Below, in pieces: positions 23,048-32,809 of a DNA stretch of 43,903 nucleotides. Within the stretch, counting starts at the first letter, position 1. Each line of letters opens with the position of its first letter. The notes below the pieces were generated by a model, which saw only the letters and a program-made list of their open reading frames with translations, ran no database searches and was not told the DNA's origin. Source of the DNA: Chloroflexota bacterium. GTDB taxonomy: Bacteria > Chloroflexota > Anaerolineae > Anaerolineales > UBA11858. The position numbers and the translations under genes are program-made. The stretch is taken from NCBI GenBank assembly GCA_016865865.1, contig VGOC01000020.1, forward strand, positions 1 to 43,903, in the 5' to 3' direction.

Positions 23048-25051
23048 ATGCCTGAACGAGTCAATTATTGGGGTATCCCCCATGAGTGGGGCCCGCCGGA
23101 ATACTACGTCTATACGATCATGTTCCTGGCTGCCCTCATCATGCTATTCCGCTTCTACCAACGCGCCCGCATCTGGTGGAAAGTGGGACGTCCAGAACCG
23201 CGCTGGGATAAACTGCACATCCGTCTTTGGAAATTGATCCAATACGGCATCGTGCAAATCAAGGTATTGAATGAGCGGTATCCAGGCATCATGCATGTGG
23301 CTATCGCCTGGAGCTATTTCGTATTCTTCCTGGGAACAGCGCTGGCAACCATCCACGACCACTTCTTCGAATTCCTGTATGGCAATGTGCTGTTAGCCTA
23401 TAAGTTCGTGCTCGACCTCTTCACAATCGTCTTCTTCGTCGGCGCGATCATGGCCCTTATCCGGCGCTACCTCCAAAAGCCCAAACGCCTGACGCTCAAC
23501 GCTGACTTTACATTCTCCCTTGTGATGATCATCATGATCGTCCTTGGCGGTTTGGTCACCGAGTCCCTGCGGCTGGCGTTCGATCAACCGGAATGGGCCT
23601 GGGCCTCCCCAGCGGGCTGGGCGGTGGCGCAATTGTGGATCGTCGCTGGCGCATCTGACGCCGCGCTGATCAACTGGCACCTGGGCGTGTGGACCTTCCA
23701 CCTGCTCAGCGTAGCCATCACGATCATCACTCTGCCGGTTGGAACCCTGCTGCATAGCCTGACCGGCCCGTTAAACTGCTTCTTCTCCGAATTGGACAAA
23801 CCCACAGGAAAGCTCTCCCCCATCGCGCTCGATGCAAAGGGCAACCTCGTTTACGTCAATAAGCTCAGCGACCTGACCTGGAAACAGTTGTTAGATGGAG
23901 ATGCCTGCACCGAATGTGGGCGCTGCCAGGATGCCTGTCCGGCCTATGCCGCGGGCACTCCGCTCAACCCCAAAGAGTTGATCCTGAACATTCGGGAGGC
24001 GCTACGCTCGGACGCTGCGCCGGCGATGGCCGGAAACGCCCCCCTGCTGGTCGGCGAGAAGATCCAAGCAGACATGCTCTGGGCCTGCACAACCTGCGGC
24101 GCGTGTGTGAACGTCTGCCCGGTGATGATCGAGCATGTTGGCGCTATCGTGGATATGCGCCGCTATCTTGTCATCGAGGGCGCAGTAGACGCCGAACTCC
24201 AGACCGCGCTTTCCAACCTGAGTCGTTACGGCAATTCCTTCGGCAAATCGGATCGTATGCGCGCTCGCTGGTCGCAAGAGATCCAACCCGCGATCAAAGA
24301 CGCCGGACGGGAAGAGGTCGAATACCTGTGGTTCGTTGGCGACTATGCGTCCTACAGCCCCACCCTGACCGAGATCACCCAGAAGACAGCCAGGGTCTTC
24401 CAGCAAGCCGGCCTGGATTTTGGCATCCTCTACAAGGGAGAGAGCCACTCTGGGAACGATGTCCGCCGCGCAGGAGAAGAGGGTCTCTTCGAGATGCTGG
24501 TCGAAAACAATATAAAATCCTTTAGCGGAAGCAAGTTCAAGTCTATCGTCACCACCGACCCACACTCCTATAACACGCTCAAAAACGAATACCCCGCCTT
24601 CGGCGACGGGGACGGCGAATGGAACGTGATGCATTACAGCGAGTTGCTCGACCAATTGATCTCGACTGGCAAGCTCCAATTCAACAAGAAGCTAGGTTAC
24701 AAGGTCACCTATCACGATCCCTGCTACCTGGGCCGCTACAACGGCATCTTCGACGCCCCCCGGCGCGTCATCGAGGCGACAGGATGTGAAATCGTCGAAA
24801 TGCCGCGCAACCGCGAACGGGGCTTTTGCTGCGGCGCGGGCGGCGGTCGCATCTGGATGGAAGAAGGCAAAGTGACGGAGAGGCCCTCCGAATCACGTAT
24901 TCGCGAGGCCGTTGGTCTCGATGGAGTCACCCAATTCGTTGTCGCCTGCCCCAAAGATGTCACCATGTACTCAGACGCAGTCAAGACTACCGGGCAAGAA
25001 GCAAACATCGTCGTCAAAGACTTGATCGAATTAGTTTACGAGGCTATGTGA
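23048..25051 (+). CDS. Membrane EtfD/EMO-like iron-sulfur oxidoreductase
   Basis: It has 667 residues. N-terminal NarI/HdrE-like membrane domain with about five helices (roughly 18-36, 80-105, 112-140, 155-175, 210-235) and several His suited to b-haem. Then two [4Fe-4S] motifs (CTECGRCQDACP near 287; CTTCGACVNVCP near 347) and an HdrD-like C-terminus. As in the soluble paralogue upstream, the first CCG repeat lacks its cysteines (FVGDYASY, GESHSG, DPHSY), while the second keeps DPCYLGR, CCGAGGG and ACPKD (last Cys replaced by Asp). Domain order and its place after etfBA match ETF:menaquinone oxidoreductases (EtfD). Likely reaction: ETF electrons to menaquinone at the membrane. Confidence 0.92.
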   Translation: MPERVNYWGIPHEWGPPEYYVYTIMFLAALIMLFRFYQRARIWWKVGRPEPRWDKLHIRLWKLIQYGIVQIKVLNERYPGIMHVAIAWSYFVFFLGTALATIHDHFFEFLYGNVLLAYKFVLDLFTIVFFVGAIMALIRRYLQKPKRLTLNADFTFSLVMIIMIVLGGLVTESLRLAFDQPEWAWASPAGWAVAQLWIVAGASDAALINWHLGVWTFHLLSVAITIITLPVGTLLHSLTGPLNCFFSELDKPTGKLSPIALDAKGNLVYVNKLSDLTWKQLLDGDACTECGRCQDACPAYAAGTPLNPKELILNIREALRSDAAPAMAGNAPLLVGEKIQADMLWACTTCGACVNVCPVMIEHVGAIVDMRRYLVIEGAVDAELQTALSNLSRYGNSFGKSDRMRARWSQEIQPAIKDAGREEVEYLWFVGDYASYSPTLTEITQKTARVFQQAGLDFGILYKGESHSGNDVRRAGEEGLFEMLVENNIKSFSGSKFKSIVTTDPHSYNTLKNEYPAFGDGDGEWNVMHYSELLDQLISTGKLQFNKKLGYKVTYHDPCYLGRYNGIFDAPRRVIEATGCEIVEMPRNRERGFCCGAGGGRIWMEEGKVTERPSESRIREAVGLDGVTQFVVACPKDVTMYSDAVKTTGQEANIVVKDLIELVYEAM

Positions 25052-25066
25052 TTAAAGAACCAAACC

Positions 25067-27076
25067 ATGACCAGCGCTACGAAACCGATCTCTGAGCAGC
25101 GCAAACGGACAGACGCAATCCCCATTTTGCGCAGGATCAGCATACCCATAGCGACCAAGCTGATCTTGAGTTTCTTGCTGGTTATTCTGATCATCAGCGC
25201 TGTTTTCGTGGTGTTCGGCGTACGGCTGATCAACGATCTTATCCTCGATGAGGCGCAAGAAAAAGTACGCAATGACCTGAATGCAGCCAGAGAAATCTAT
25301 CTCAGTGAGCTGAAGCGTATTGATTACGTCGTGCGAAGCACAGCACAACGCTTCTTCTTGAAAGACGCGCTCATCGCCGGAGACATAGACTCGGCCATTA
25401 ACGAACTGATACGGGTAAAAGATGCAGAAAACCTGGATATCCTCGGGATCACCGACGAGTACGGCTATGTCTTGATCCGCACATGTAACCCCGACCACGC
25501 CGGAGATAACCAGGGACACGACGAACTCATTCATCGTGCGCTATACAGCAAGGAACCTGCCGCCGCGACCATTGTCGTCAGCGGCGAGGACCTTGCCAAG
25601 GATATGCCAGAACTTGCCGAGCAAGCGTATATCGAAATCATCGAGACTCCGCTGGCGCGCCAGACAGATCGAACACAACTACTCGATGGCATGATGCTCA
25701 AATCTGTTGCGCCGATCTTCGATTACGAGAACAATCTACTGGGCGTTGTGTACGGCGGCGTCTTGCTCAATAAGAATTACGAGATCGTAGACAAGATCAA
25801 GCATACCGTCTACGAAAATGTAATCTACAAAGGACAAGACATCGGTACGGCCACCATCTTCCTGGATGACGTCAGGATTTCGACGAATGTAAAAAACGAA
25901 GATGGCACGCGAGCGATTGGCACCCTCATCTCCGAAGAGGTCTACAACCAGGTCGTCCTGAACGGGCAGCCCTGGATCGCCCAGGCCTATGTCGTCAACA
26001 ACTGGTATATCACCGCCTATGAGCCTATCCGAGACGTTTATGATCGCATCATCGGCGTTCTCTACGTCGGCATACTCGAACAGAAATATCTGGACATTCA
26101 ACAACAAACCGTTTTGACATTCCTAGCAATCGCCTCTCTTGGCGCTGTGGTTACCATGGCGGTTTCCTATATCGTCAGCCAGCGAATCCTGATCCCCATC
26201 AACAAGTTGGTTTTCGCTTCGAAAGAATTAGCCGGCGGCAACCTGGATGCCAGAGTAGGGATCACTACCAACGATGAGCTGCAATACTTGGCCGAATCGT
26301 TCAATGAAATGGCGTTGGCGCTAAAGCGACGCGATGAGCAATTGAAAGACTTTGCCACTCAAAAAATCATGGAGTCCGAACGCCTGGCGTTGGTCGGTCA
26401 ACTTGCAGCCAATGTCGCCCATGAGTTGAACAACCCTCTTCAAGGGATCGTGACCTTCTCGCATCTGCTCCTGGAGGATAGCGCGTGTAAAGACGCCACC
26501 ACGCAGTTTTCGCTGGAAAAGATCGTCGGGCAGGCCAACCGCTGCAGAGATATCATCCGCGGATTGCTGGATTTCTCCCGGCAACGCAAGCCCGATAAAA
26601 CGTTATGCAATGTCAACGAAGTGCTCCACGAATGCGTTTCTTTAGTAGAACATCAGGCGCTATTCCACAATATCGAGGTCGTGAAACACTTCCAGGAAGA
26701 CCTGCCAATGGCTATCATTGATGCATCACAGATCGAGCGAGTCTTCATCAATATGATCATCAACGCGGCAGAAGCCATGGAAGGCGGTGGCCACCTGAAT
26801 ATCAGCACTCGCTACAGCAAAAGGAGAGATAGTATCGAAATTGCCTTTTCAGACACCGGACCTGGGATCAGCGAAGAGAATCTCAAACGTATATTCGATC
26901 CCTTCTTTACGACCAAGGATGTCGGCCATGGCACCGGCCTGGGCCTGGCGATCAGTTATGGCATCGTCAAAGGGCATAAGGGCACCATCAAAGTAGACAG
27001 CGTGGTTGGGCAAGGCACGACTTTCATCGTGGCGTTACCGGTAAAAAGCAATGGAGAAGAAACAACGAATGAATGA
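25067..27076 (+). CDS. Cache-HAMP sensor histidine kinase
   Basis: It has 669 residues. One helix near 24-50, a ~290-residue extracytoplasmic double-Cache-type sensor domain, a second helix near 344-366, a HAMP domain ([19 protein letters not shown]), a coiled-coil linker, and a HisKA domain with phospho-acceptor H452 in [12 protein letters not shown]. The HATPase domain shows N-box [14 protein letters not shown]1 DTGPGI and G2 [11 protein letters not shown]. The HELNNPLQG box resembles NtrB/AtoS-type kinases. It lies 15 bp after the EtfD-like gene and overlaps the next gene, so it is part of the electron-transfer operon. It probably senses an outside small molecule, perhaps an organic acid; the ligand is unknown. 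Confidence 0.95.
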   Translation: MTSATKPISEQRKRTDAIPILRRISIPIATKLILSFLLVILIISAVFVVFGVRLINDLILDEAQEKVRNDLNAAREIYLSELKRIDYVVRSTAQRFFLKDALIAGDIDSAINELIRVKDAENLDILGITDEYGYVLIRTCNPDHAGDNQGHDELIHRALYSKEPAAATIVVSGEDLAKDMPELAEQAYIEIIETPLARQTDRTQLLDGMMLKSVAPIFDYENNLLGVVYGGVLLNKNYEIVDKIKHTVYENVIYKGQDIGTATIFLDDVRISTNVKNEDGTRAIGTLISEEVYNQVVLNGQPWIAQAYVVNNWYITAYEPIRDVYDRIIGVLYVGILEQKYLDIQQQTVLTFLAIASLGAVVTMAVSYIVSQRILIPINKLVFASKELAGGNLDARVGITTNDELQYLAESFNEMALALKRRDEQLKDFATQKIMESERLALVGQLAANVAHELNNPLQGIVTFSHLLLEDSACKDATTQFSLEKIVGQANRCRDIIRGLLDFSRQRKPDKTLCNVNEVLHECVSLVEHQALFHNIEVVKHFQEDLPMAIIDASQIERVFINMIINAAEAMEGGGHLNISTRYSKRRDSIEIAFSDTGPGISEENLKRIFDPFFTTKDVGHGTGLGLAISYGIVKGHKGTIKVDSVVGQGTTFIVALPVKSNGEETTNE

Positions 27077-28166
27077 GACGCCGAGAATTCTAATCATTGA
27101 TGATGAGGAAATCGTTCGTGATTCCTGCACCCAAATCTTGATGAAGAAGAACTACGAAATCAAGACAGCCTGCAATGGCATGGATGGATTAGAGCTGTTG
27201 AAGGAATTCGAACCTGACCTGGCCTTCGTTGATCTAAAAATGCCGGGGATCTCTGGCTTCGAGGTGATCGAACAGATCCATGCCTTCGATCCGACCATTG
27301 TGACGATTGTGATCACCGGTTTCGCAACAGTGGACTCGGCTGTGGACGCCATGAAGAAAGGCTCCTATGACTTTCTACCCAAGCCCTTCACCCCAGACGA
27401 GTTACGCCTGATCACTCAGCGCGGCCTGGAGCGAAGAAAGTTCGCCCTGGAAGCCATCACCCTGCGACGGGAAAAAGAAATGCTGCGAGAACATTTCGCC
27501 GCCATCGTCTCCCACGAGTTGAAATCACCTTTGGGAGCCGTCCAAACCAACTTATTCGTGCTGGCCGACGACCTGAAAGATAAGCTGACCGAAGAGCAAA
27601 AAGAGAAATTCGAACGACTGCAATCCCGGATTGGAGAGCTAGTTAAATTGATCAACACCTGGCTACGGGCAATCTCGGTGGATATCAATCGTATTCGCGA
27701 CCAATTCGGGCCGATTTGCATCAAGACAGTGATCGAAAAAGCGGTCGAAAATACACAACCACACGCCATCCGCAAAGCAATCGAGATCGAAACCTCTATC
27801 GCCGAAGACCTTAAATCCGTCAATGGCGATGAAGGCACACTGGTAGAAGCAGTGGTGAACATCACCGGAAACGCAGTCAAATACACTCGCATAAATGGGG
27901 AAGTCAAAATAGATGTCCAGGAGCAAGGCGATGAGATCGTCATCACAGTGACAGATAATGGTGTGGGTATCGCGAAAGAAGATATTCCACACTTGTTCGA
28001 GGACTTTTATGTCGGTAAAGCCAAGACCGAAGGTGAAAGGAGGTCCGGCGTCGGCCTGGCGATTACCCGGCGCATCATCGAAGCTCACGATGGAACGATC
28101 AGCGTAGAAAGTGAGCTTGGCAAAGGCAGTACGTTTGCAATCCATTTGCCTGTTTCGAAAGGTTAG
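27069..28166 (+). CDS. REC-histidine kinase hybrid lacking a sensor domain
   Basis: 365 residues from the ATG at 27069 (the frame is open from 27051). N-terminal receiver domain with acidic residues D11/D12, phospho-acceptor D55 in AFVDLKMPG, and KPF of the conserved Lys loop. A coiled-coil helix leads into HisKA with H149 in AAIVSHELKSPLG and an ATPase domain (NITGNAVKYT, DNGVGIAKEDIPHLFEDFYV, RRSGVGLAITRRIIEAH). The gene overlaps the preceding kinase by 8 nt, implying translational coupling. The receiver-then-kinase order suggests that it receives phosphate from the Cache kinase and passes it on, giving a relay. Confidence 0.93.
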   Translation: MNETPRILIIDDEEIVRDSCTQILMKKNYEIKTACNGMDGLELLKEFEPDLAFVDLKMPGISGFEVIEQIHAFDPTIVTIVITGFATVDSAVDAMKKGSYDFLPKPFTPDELRLITQRGLERRKFALEAITLRREKEMLREHFAAIVSHELKSPLGAVQTNLFVLADDLKDKLTEEQKEKFERLQSRIGELVKLINTWLRAISVDINRIRDQFGPICIKTVIEKAVENTQPHAIRKAIEIETSIAEDLKSVNGDEGTLVEAVVNITGNAVKYTRINGEVKIDVQEQGDEIVITVTDNGVGIAKEDIPHLFEDFYVGKAKTEGERRSGVGLAITRRIIEAHDGTISVESELGKGSTFAIHLPVSKG

Positions 28167-28208
28167 AAGAGTGACCCAAATACTCAGTAGATCACGAAAA
28201 AGATCAAA

Positions 28209-28260
28209 AGCCCATCCCCGGGCGACCCGAGGCCTGTGCTGAGTGAACCGAAGCAACGGG
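28209..28260. repeat. ~50-bp dispersed repeat, copy 3, inside the operon
   Basis: AGCCCATCCCCGGGCGACCC through CCGAAGCAACGGG, in the 146-bp gap between the REC-kinase and the next REC gene. It could attenuate transcription inside the block. Confidence 0.8.
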
Positions 28261-28312
28261 TCTTCGATCCAGTTTTCGTGAAGTACTGATACTAGAACCA
28301 AGGAGGTTCCTA

Positions 28313-28726
28313 ATGACACAAACGAAACTTTTGATCATAGACGACGATCCCGATTATGTTGACGGAATCAAGTCTATCCTCGAAAAAGCAGACTACTCAG
28401 TAGATGTAGCCTACAACCCCAAAGATGGCTTCAAGGCTTTGGAATCGGGCAACTACGATCTGCTGCTGCTCGATATCATGATGGGACGAGGCGCTGAGGG
28501 GGTCATGGTCGCCCGTAAGATCAACAAGGATCCCAAGCTACGCAACATCCCCGTGCTGATCATCACCGGCATCCGTGAGCAAATTGCGTTCCTCTTCCCA
28601 GGCCAACCCGTTCATCCACGCTTCTTACCCACAGATGAATTGCTCGAAAAACCTGTGGATCCCAAGTTTCTTCTGGAGAAAGTAGCCGCCCTTCTCGAAG
28701 AAGCGAAAGCGAAGAAAGCAGAATAG
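28313..28726 (+). CDS. Stand-alone receiver-domain response regulator
   Basis: It has 137 residues behind a strong AAGGAGG. A single REC domain with acidic pocket D10-D12, phospho-acceptor D54 in LLLLDIMMG, Thr in VLIITGIRE and the Lys in EKPVDPKF. An insertion near FLFPGQPVHPRFLPTDE lengthens loop beta4-alpha4/beta5. No DNA-binding output domain. It ends 10 bp before hdrC. It may act as a phosphorylated docking or allosteric protein, or as a shuttle to an output protein encoded elsewhere. Confidence 0.92.
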   Translation: MTQTKLLIIDDDPDYVDGIKSILEKADYSVDVAYNPKDGFKALESGNYDLLLLDIMMGRGAEGVMVARKINKDPKLRNIPVLIITGIREQIAFLFPGQPVHPRFLPTDELLEKPVDPKFLLEKVAALLEEAKAKKAE

Positions 28727-28735
28727 GATAAGCCT

Positions 28736-29299
28736 ATGGCAGCCAAACCCACGTTCAGCCAAGAGATTTCTAACTTGCTGTACGCATCTCATGGAAATCC
28801 ACTGAAGACCTGCATACAGTGTGGTACCTGCTCTGGCACATGCCCGGTGGCCGAATTCATGGATCAGACGCCGCGACGGCTGATTGGTATGATCAATGCT
28901 GATCTCAAAGAAGATGTCTTGAAATGCAATACCTACTGGTTCTGCGCATCTTGTTTTCACTGCACGGTACGCTGTCCGGCAGGGATAGACATTGCTGACG
29001 CCATGTACGCGGTGAAACGTTATTCCATCTGGCATAAGACATACAGCGAAGACCTGGTTGGGCCTACCTTCTCCGAGACGTTCGTGAAAACGATCGCCCG
29101 CAGTGGTAGATCTTATGAACCCATCCTGGCTCCCACCTATATGTTCAGTATGGGGATCAAGGAAGTTCTCCAAGAAGCCTACATGGCCACGCAAATGATG
29201 CTCAAAGGCAGAATGCCGGTGCTCCCCGCCAAGATCAAACGATTGGATAACTTCAAGGAAATGATCCGTCGGATCATCCCTGTGGGAGGTGCAGAATGA
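28736..29299 (+). CDS. hdrC: Heterodisulfide reductase-like subunit C
   Basis: It has 187 residues. Two complete CxxCxxCxxxCP motifs bind two [4Fe-4S] clusters: C26, C29, C32, C36 and C70, C73, C76, C80. HdrC passes electrons between HdrA and HdrB. The C-terminal ~80 residues (through IRRIIPVGGAE) are a helical tail. The stop codon overlaps the hdrB start by 4 bp (ATGA), so the two subunits are translationally coupled, as in classical hdr operons. Confidence 0.95.
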   Translation: MAAKPTFSQEISNLLYASHGNPLKTCIQCGTCSGTCPVAEFMDQTPRRLIGMINADLKEDVLKCNTYWFCASCFHCTVRCPAGIDIADAMYAVKRYSIWHKTYSEDLVGPTFSETFVKTIARSGRSYEPILAPTYMFSMGIKEVLQEAYMATQMMLKGRMPVLPAKIKRLDNFKEMIRRIIPVGGAE

Positions 29300-30156
29300 A
29301 GAAATTTGCCTACTTCCCGGGTTGTTCGCTCGATAAGATTGCGCTGAGCTACAACCATTCTTCTGTAGATACGGCCAAATTACTGGGCGTCGAACTGCAA
29401 GAATTAGATGATTGGAATTGCTGTGGAGCGACTACCTACTTCCATGTAGACCAGCTTCTGGCCTACACGCTCGTCGCTCGCAATCTTGCGCAGGCCGAGA
29501 AAGCAGGCCTGGACCTTGTTGCCCCTTGCAGCGCCTGCTACAAGAACGCTTACTTCACCAATAAATACATCAAAGAAGACCCTGACCTTGCCGAGCACAT
29601 CAACTTTGCCCTCGAAGGGGACGATCTGCAGTTCAATGGAAAGATCAACGTTCACCACATCATCGAAATCTTCGTCAACGAAGTCGGCGTCGAAGAAATA
29701 AAAGCCAAAGTCACGAATCCGCTCGAAGGATTGAAAGTAGCCCCCTACTATGGTTGTCAGATCGTGCGCCCCCGCAAGGATGGCGAAAATCTCGAAAACC
29801 CACATTTCTTCGAGGAGCTGGTAGAGGCCATGGGCGCGGAAGCCGTTGACTTCCCCTATCGTCTACGCTGCTGCGGCGGATCCCTGATCATGACTAGCCG
29901 CCATGCCGCCCTGGATATGGTGCGTAAGTTGTTGCAAAACGCCGTCGATTCTGGAGCAGATGTGATCGCCACCGCCTGTCCACTCTGCCAGGTCAACCTG
30001 GAATGCTACCAGTTACAGGTCAACGACGAATTTGGCACAACCTTCAAGATGCCGGTCATGTATTTCACTCAGCTCCTGGGTTTGTCTTTAGGCCTTTCGA
30101 AGAAAAAACTCGGCATTGGGTCTGAGCTGGTATCGGCTGTGCCGGTGCTCAAATAA
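29296..30156 (+). CDS. hdrB: Heterodisulfide reductase-like subunit B
   Basis: It has 286 residues with both CCG repeats intact: C10, C42-C43, C78, C81 and C154, C192-C193, C228, C231. This is the spacing of methanogen HdrB, whose two non-cubane [4Fe-4S] clusters reduce CoM-S-S-CoB. No methanogenesis genes are present, so the physiological disulfide or other acceptor is unknown. The complete cysteine set contrasts with the degenerate first repeats at 20063 and 23048. It is coupled to hdrC and followed 67 bp later by hdrA. Confidence 0.96.
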   Translation: MKKFAYFPGCSLDKIALSYNHSSVDTAKLLGVELQELDDWNCCGATTYFHVDQLLAYTLVARNLAQAEKAGLDLVAPCSACYKNAYFTNKYIKEDPDLAEHINFALEGDDLQFNGKINVHHIIEIFVNEVGVEEIKAKVTNPLEGLKVAPYYGCQIVRPRKDGENLENPHFFEELVEAMGAEAVDFPYRLRCCGGSLIMTSRHAALDMVRKLLQNAVDSGADVIATACPLCQVNLECYQLQVNDEFGTTFKMPVMYFTQLLGLSLGLSKKKLGIGSELVSAVPVLK

Positions 30157-30223
30157 GCCGGCCAACAAATGAAGCAGAGGTCTTGTAAAAGTTCATCATA
30201 TAGTTCGAATAGGAGAGAGACCT

Positions 30224-32254
30224 ATGAGTGAAAAAGTTAATCCAGTGGGAGGCGAACGGGTCGGAGTCTACATCTGCCACTGCGGCTCGAATATCGCCAA
30301 AGTCGTGGATGTGGCAGGAGTCGCCGAATGGGCTGGAAAGCTTCCTCAAGTGGAAGTAGCTCGTGATTACAAATTCATGTGTTCCAGCCTGGGCCAGGAC
30401 TTGATCGAAGAAGACATCAAGGAAAGAGGCCTGACCAAAGTTGTGGTGGCATCCTGTTCGCCCCACATGCACGAAAAAACATTCAGAACGGCCTGCGAAC
30501 GAGGCGGATTGAATCCCTTTATGTTCGAGATGGCCAATATCCGCGAGCACGACTCCTGGACCACCGACGACGAAGCAGCCGCAACGCTGAAGGCGAAAGC
30601 TCTCACCAGCGCTGCGGTCGAGCGCGTTGTCCATCACCAACCCCTGGAGCCTCTGCCTGTGGAGATCAACCCCAATACCCTGGTCGTTGGCGGAGGGATC
30701 GCTGGCATCAGCGCAGCCCTCGAACTGGCCAATGCGGGACATCATGTGTATATCGTGGAAAGAGAACCCTCCATCGGCGGCCACATGGCGCAGTTGGATA
30801 AAACCTTCCCCACCCTGGACTGCTCGGCTTGTATCTTGACCCCCAAGATGGTAGATGTCGGCCAGCATCCCAACATCACACTGCTGACCTGGAGCGAAGT
30901 GGAGAAGCTCGATGGCTACCTGGGCAACTTCACAGTTTCAGTCCGCAAGAAGGCCCGTTACGTTAACGAGGAGCACTGCACCGGCTGCGGTATCTGCATC
31001 GAGAAGTGTCCTTTCAAAGTGGTTGACGAGGTATTCGAGGCTGGCCTGGGCGAGCGCAAGGTCATCTATCGTCCCTTCCCGCAAGCTGTGCCCAAATACC
31101 CCGTCATAGACAAAGAGAACTGCGTCTACTTCTTACGAGGGAAATGTAAAGCCTGCCAGAAGTTCTGCCCCACCGAACCAAATTCGATAGACTTCGAGCA
31201 AGAAGACCAGATGCTCACATTCCAGGTAGGCAACGTCATCCTGGCTACCGGCTACGATCTGTTCGATGTCAAGCGCATCCCGCAGTACGGCTACGGCAAG
31301 CTGGCTAATGTCTTCACCAGCCTGGAATTCGAGCGAATGGTCAACGCCGCTGGCCCCACCGAGGGTAAGATCATGCTCCGGGATATGGAAACCAGCCCAA
31401 AGAGCGTCGCCATCGTCCACTGTGTTGGCTCGCGCGACGAGAACTATCACAAGTACTGCTCCAAAATCTGCTGCATGTACTCGCTGAAGTTCGCCCACCT
31501 GATCCATGAGCGCCTCCCAGATGCCGAAGTCTACAACTGCTACATTGACATGCGCACACCCGGCAAGGGTTACGAAGAGTTCTATAACCGTTTGCTCAAG
31601 GAAGGCACACACTTCATCCGCGGGAAAGTGGCCGACGTCACCAACGCCGCCCGCATTCCAGAAGAAGAGGGCAAGCTCATCGTCCAGGTTGAAGATACCC
31701 TGATCGGCCGCCAACGCCGTATACCGGTGGATATGGTAATCCTCAGCCCGGCCATGGAAGCAAAACTGGACTCCAAAGAGGTGTCCCAGCTCTTCAAGAT
31801 GGGCTGCGACTTCGACGGTTTCTTCGTCGAGCGTCACCCCAAGCTGGACCCGGTTGCCACGATGACCGAGGGCATCTTCATCGCCGGCGCATGCCAGGGC
31901 CCAAAAGATGTCCCCGACAGTGTGTCCCAGGGCGCAGCAGCCGCCGCTCGTGTGGCCGGCCTGATCAATCTCGGCACAGTGATGATGGAACCCATCCGGG
32001 CAAGCATCAACCAGGACCTATGCTCTGGCTGCAAGATCTGCAACAATATGTGCCCCTACAACGCCATCATCTTCCACGAAGACCGCAAGGTCTCGGAAGT
32101 GCTCACAGCCCTCTGCCAGGGCTGCGGCACCTGTGTTGCAGCCTGCCCAAGCGGCGTCATCAGCGGCGCTCACTTTACCAACGAGCAACTGTTCTCGCAG
32201 ATCGAAGGTATTCTGTGGGACGTGAGGCCTGTGAAGGAGTTGGTGGCTGTGTAG
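30224..32254 (+). CDS. hdrA: Heterodisulfide reductase-like subunit A (electron-bifurcating flavoprotein)
   Basis: It has 676 residues. N-terminal Cys-containing domain (YICHCGSNIAKV, FMCSSLGQ, VVASCSPHM), a thioredoxin-reductase-like FAD domain (VVGGGIAGISAALELANAG, REPSIGGHMAQLDKTFPT, LDCSACILTPKM), an inserted ferredoxin pair near 250-315 (HCTGCGICIEKCP; KCKACQKFCP) and a C-terminal ferredoxin pair near 602-645 (LCSGCKICNNMCP; LCQGCGTCVAACP). The FAD of HdrA is the site of flavin-based electron bifurcation. It is full length for the HdrA of the HdrABC-MvhADG type. Preceded by GGAGAGAG. Likely acts with MvhDGA to oxidise H2 while reducing ferredoxin and an HdrB acceptor. Confidence 0.96.
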   Translation: MSEKVNPVGGERVGVYICHCGSNIAKVVDVAGVAEWAGKLPQVEVARDYKFMCSSLGQDLIEEDIKERGLTKVVVASCSPHMHEKTFRTACERGGLNPFMFEMANIREHDSWTTDDEAAATLKAKALTSAAVERVVHHQPLEPLPVEINPNTLVVGGGIAGISAALELANAGHHVYIVEREPSIGGHMAQLDKTFPTLDCSACILTPKMVDVGQHPNITLLTWSEVEKLDGYLGNFTVSVRKKARYVNEEHCTGCGICIEKCPFKVVDEVFEAGLGERKVIYRPFPQAVPKYPVIDKENCVYFLRGKCKACQKFCPTEPNSIDFEQEDQMLTFQVGNVILATGYDLFDVKRIPQYGYGKLANVFTSLEFERMVNAAGPTEGKIMLRDMETSPKSVAIVHCVGSRDENYHKYCSKICCMYSLKFAHLIHERLPDAEVYNCYIDMRTPGKGYEEFYNRLLKEGTHFIRGKVADVTNAARIPEEEGKLIVQVEDTLIGRQRRIPVDMVILSPAMEAKLDSKEVSQLFKMGCDFDGFFVERHPKLDPVATMTEGIFIAGACQGPKDVPDSVSQGAAAAARVAGLINLGTVMMEPIRASINQDLCSGCKICNNMCPYNAIIFHEDRKVSEVLTALCQGCGTCVAACPSGVISGAHFTNEQLFSQIEGILWDVRPVKELVAV

Positions 32255-32257
32255 ACT

Positions 32258-32294
32258 GTGTCAGGTGTCAAGTGTCGCGTGACACGTGGCGAGT
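32258..32294. repeat. GTGTCA palindromic cluster
   Basis: Direct GTGTCA units (GTGTCAGGTGTCAAGTGTC) and a GTGTCGCGTGACAC palindrome, in the gap between hdrA and mvhD. GGTGTCAA recurs at 35351. Confidence 0.65.
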
Positions 32295-32333
32295 GAATCC
32301 TGGTACATGATACAAATACACGGAGAGAAAACT

Positions 32334-32807
32334 ATGACTGAACAATTCGAACCCGTAATCGTTGGTTTTCTTTGTAACTGGTGCTCTTACCGCGCCGCCG
32401 ATCTGGCAGGGACAGCCCGTATTCATTACGCCCCCAATATGCGCCCCATCCGCGTGATGTGCAGCGGGCGCGTCGATCCCCAGTTCGTGCTCAAAGCGCT
32501 GCGCGAAGGCGCCGATGGCGTGATGATTGCTGGCTGCCATCCCGGTGAGTGCCATTACGTGAATGGAAATATAAAAGCCCTACGCCGATTTATCCTACTC
32601 AAGAGCATGCTTCGCCAACTGGGCGTCGAGGAAGGACGAGTGCAGCTCGTTTGGGCCTCGGCCTCAGAAGGGATCATCCTGGCTGAAAAAGTCAACAAGA
32701 TGACCGAAGAAGTCCGTGCACTTGGCCCGCTCAATTGGAGTGAAAAGGTCCTTGGCGGCAACGGCCACAAAATCGCCGAAAGCGTTCCCGTGGCGGAGGA
32801 GGTGTGA
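32334..32807 (+). CDS. mvhD: Hydrogenase/Hdr linker iron-sulfur subunit MvhD
   Basis: 157 residues from the ATG at 32334 with GGAGAG upstream; 16 codons upstream in frame are unsupported. Cysteine pattern of MvhD: FLCNWCSYRAADLAG, VMCSGRVDP and AGCHPGECHYVNGN. It binds one [2Fe-2S] cluster and bridges the [NiFe] hydrogenase to HdrA. Its end overlaps the ribosome-binding region of the next gene by a few bases, so the hydrogenase genes are tightly coupled. The presence of mvhD next to hdrA is the diagnostic sign of a hydrogenase-heterodisulfide reductase complex. Confidence 0.95.
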   Translation: MTEQFEPVIVGFLCNWCSYRAADLAGTARIHYAPNMRPIRVMCSGRVDPQFVLKALREGADGVMIAGCHPGECHYVNGNIKALRRFILLKSMLRQLGVEEGRVQLVWASASEGIILAEKVNKMTEEVRALGPLNWSEKVLGGNGHKIAESVPVAEEV

Positions 32808-32809
32808 CA

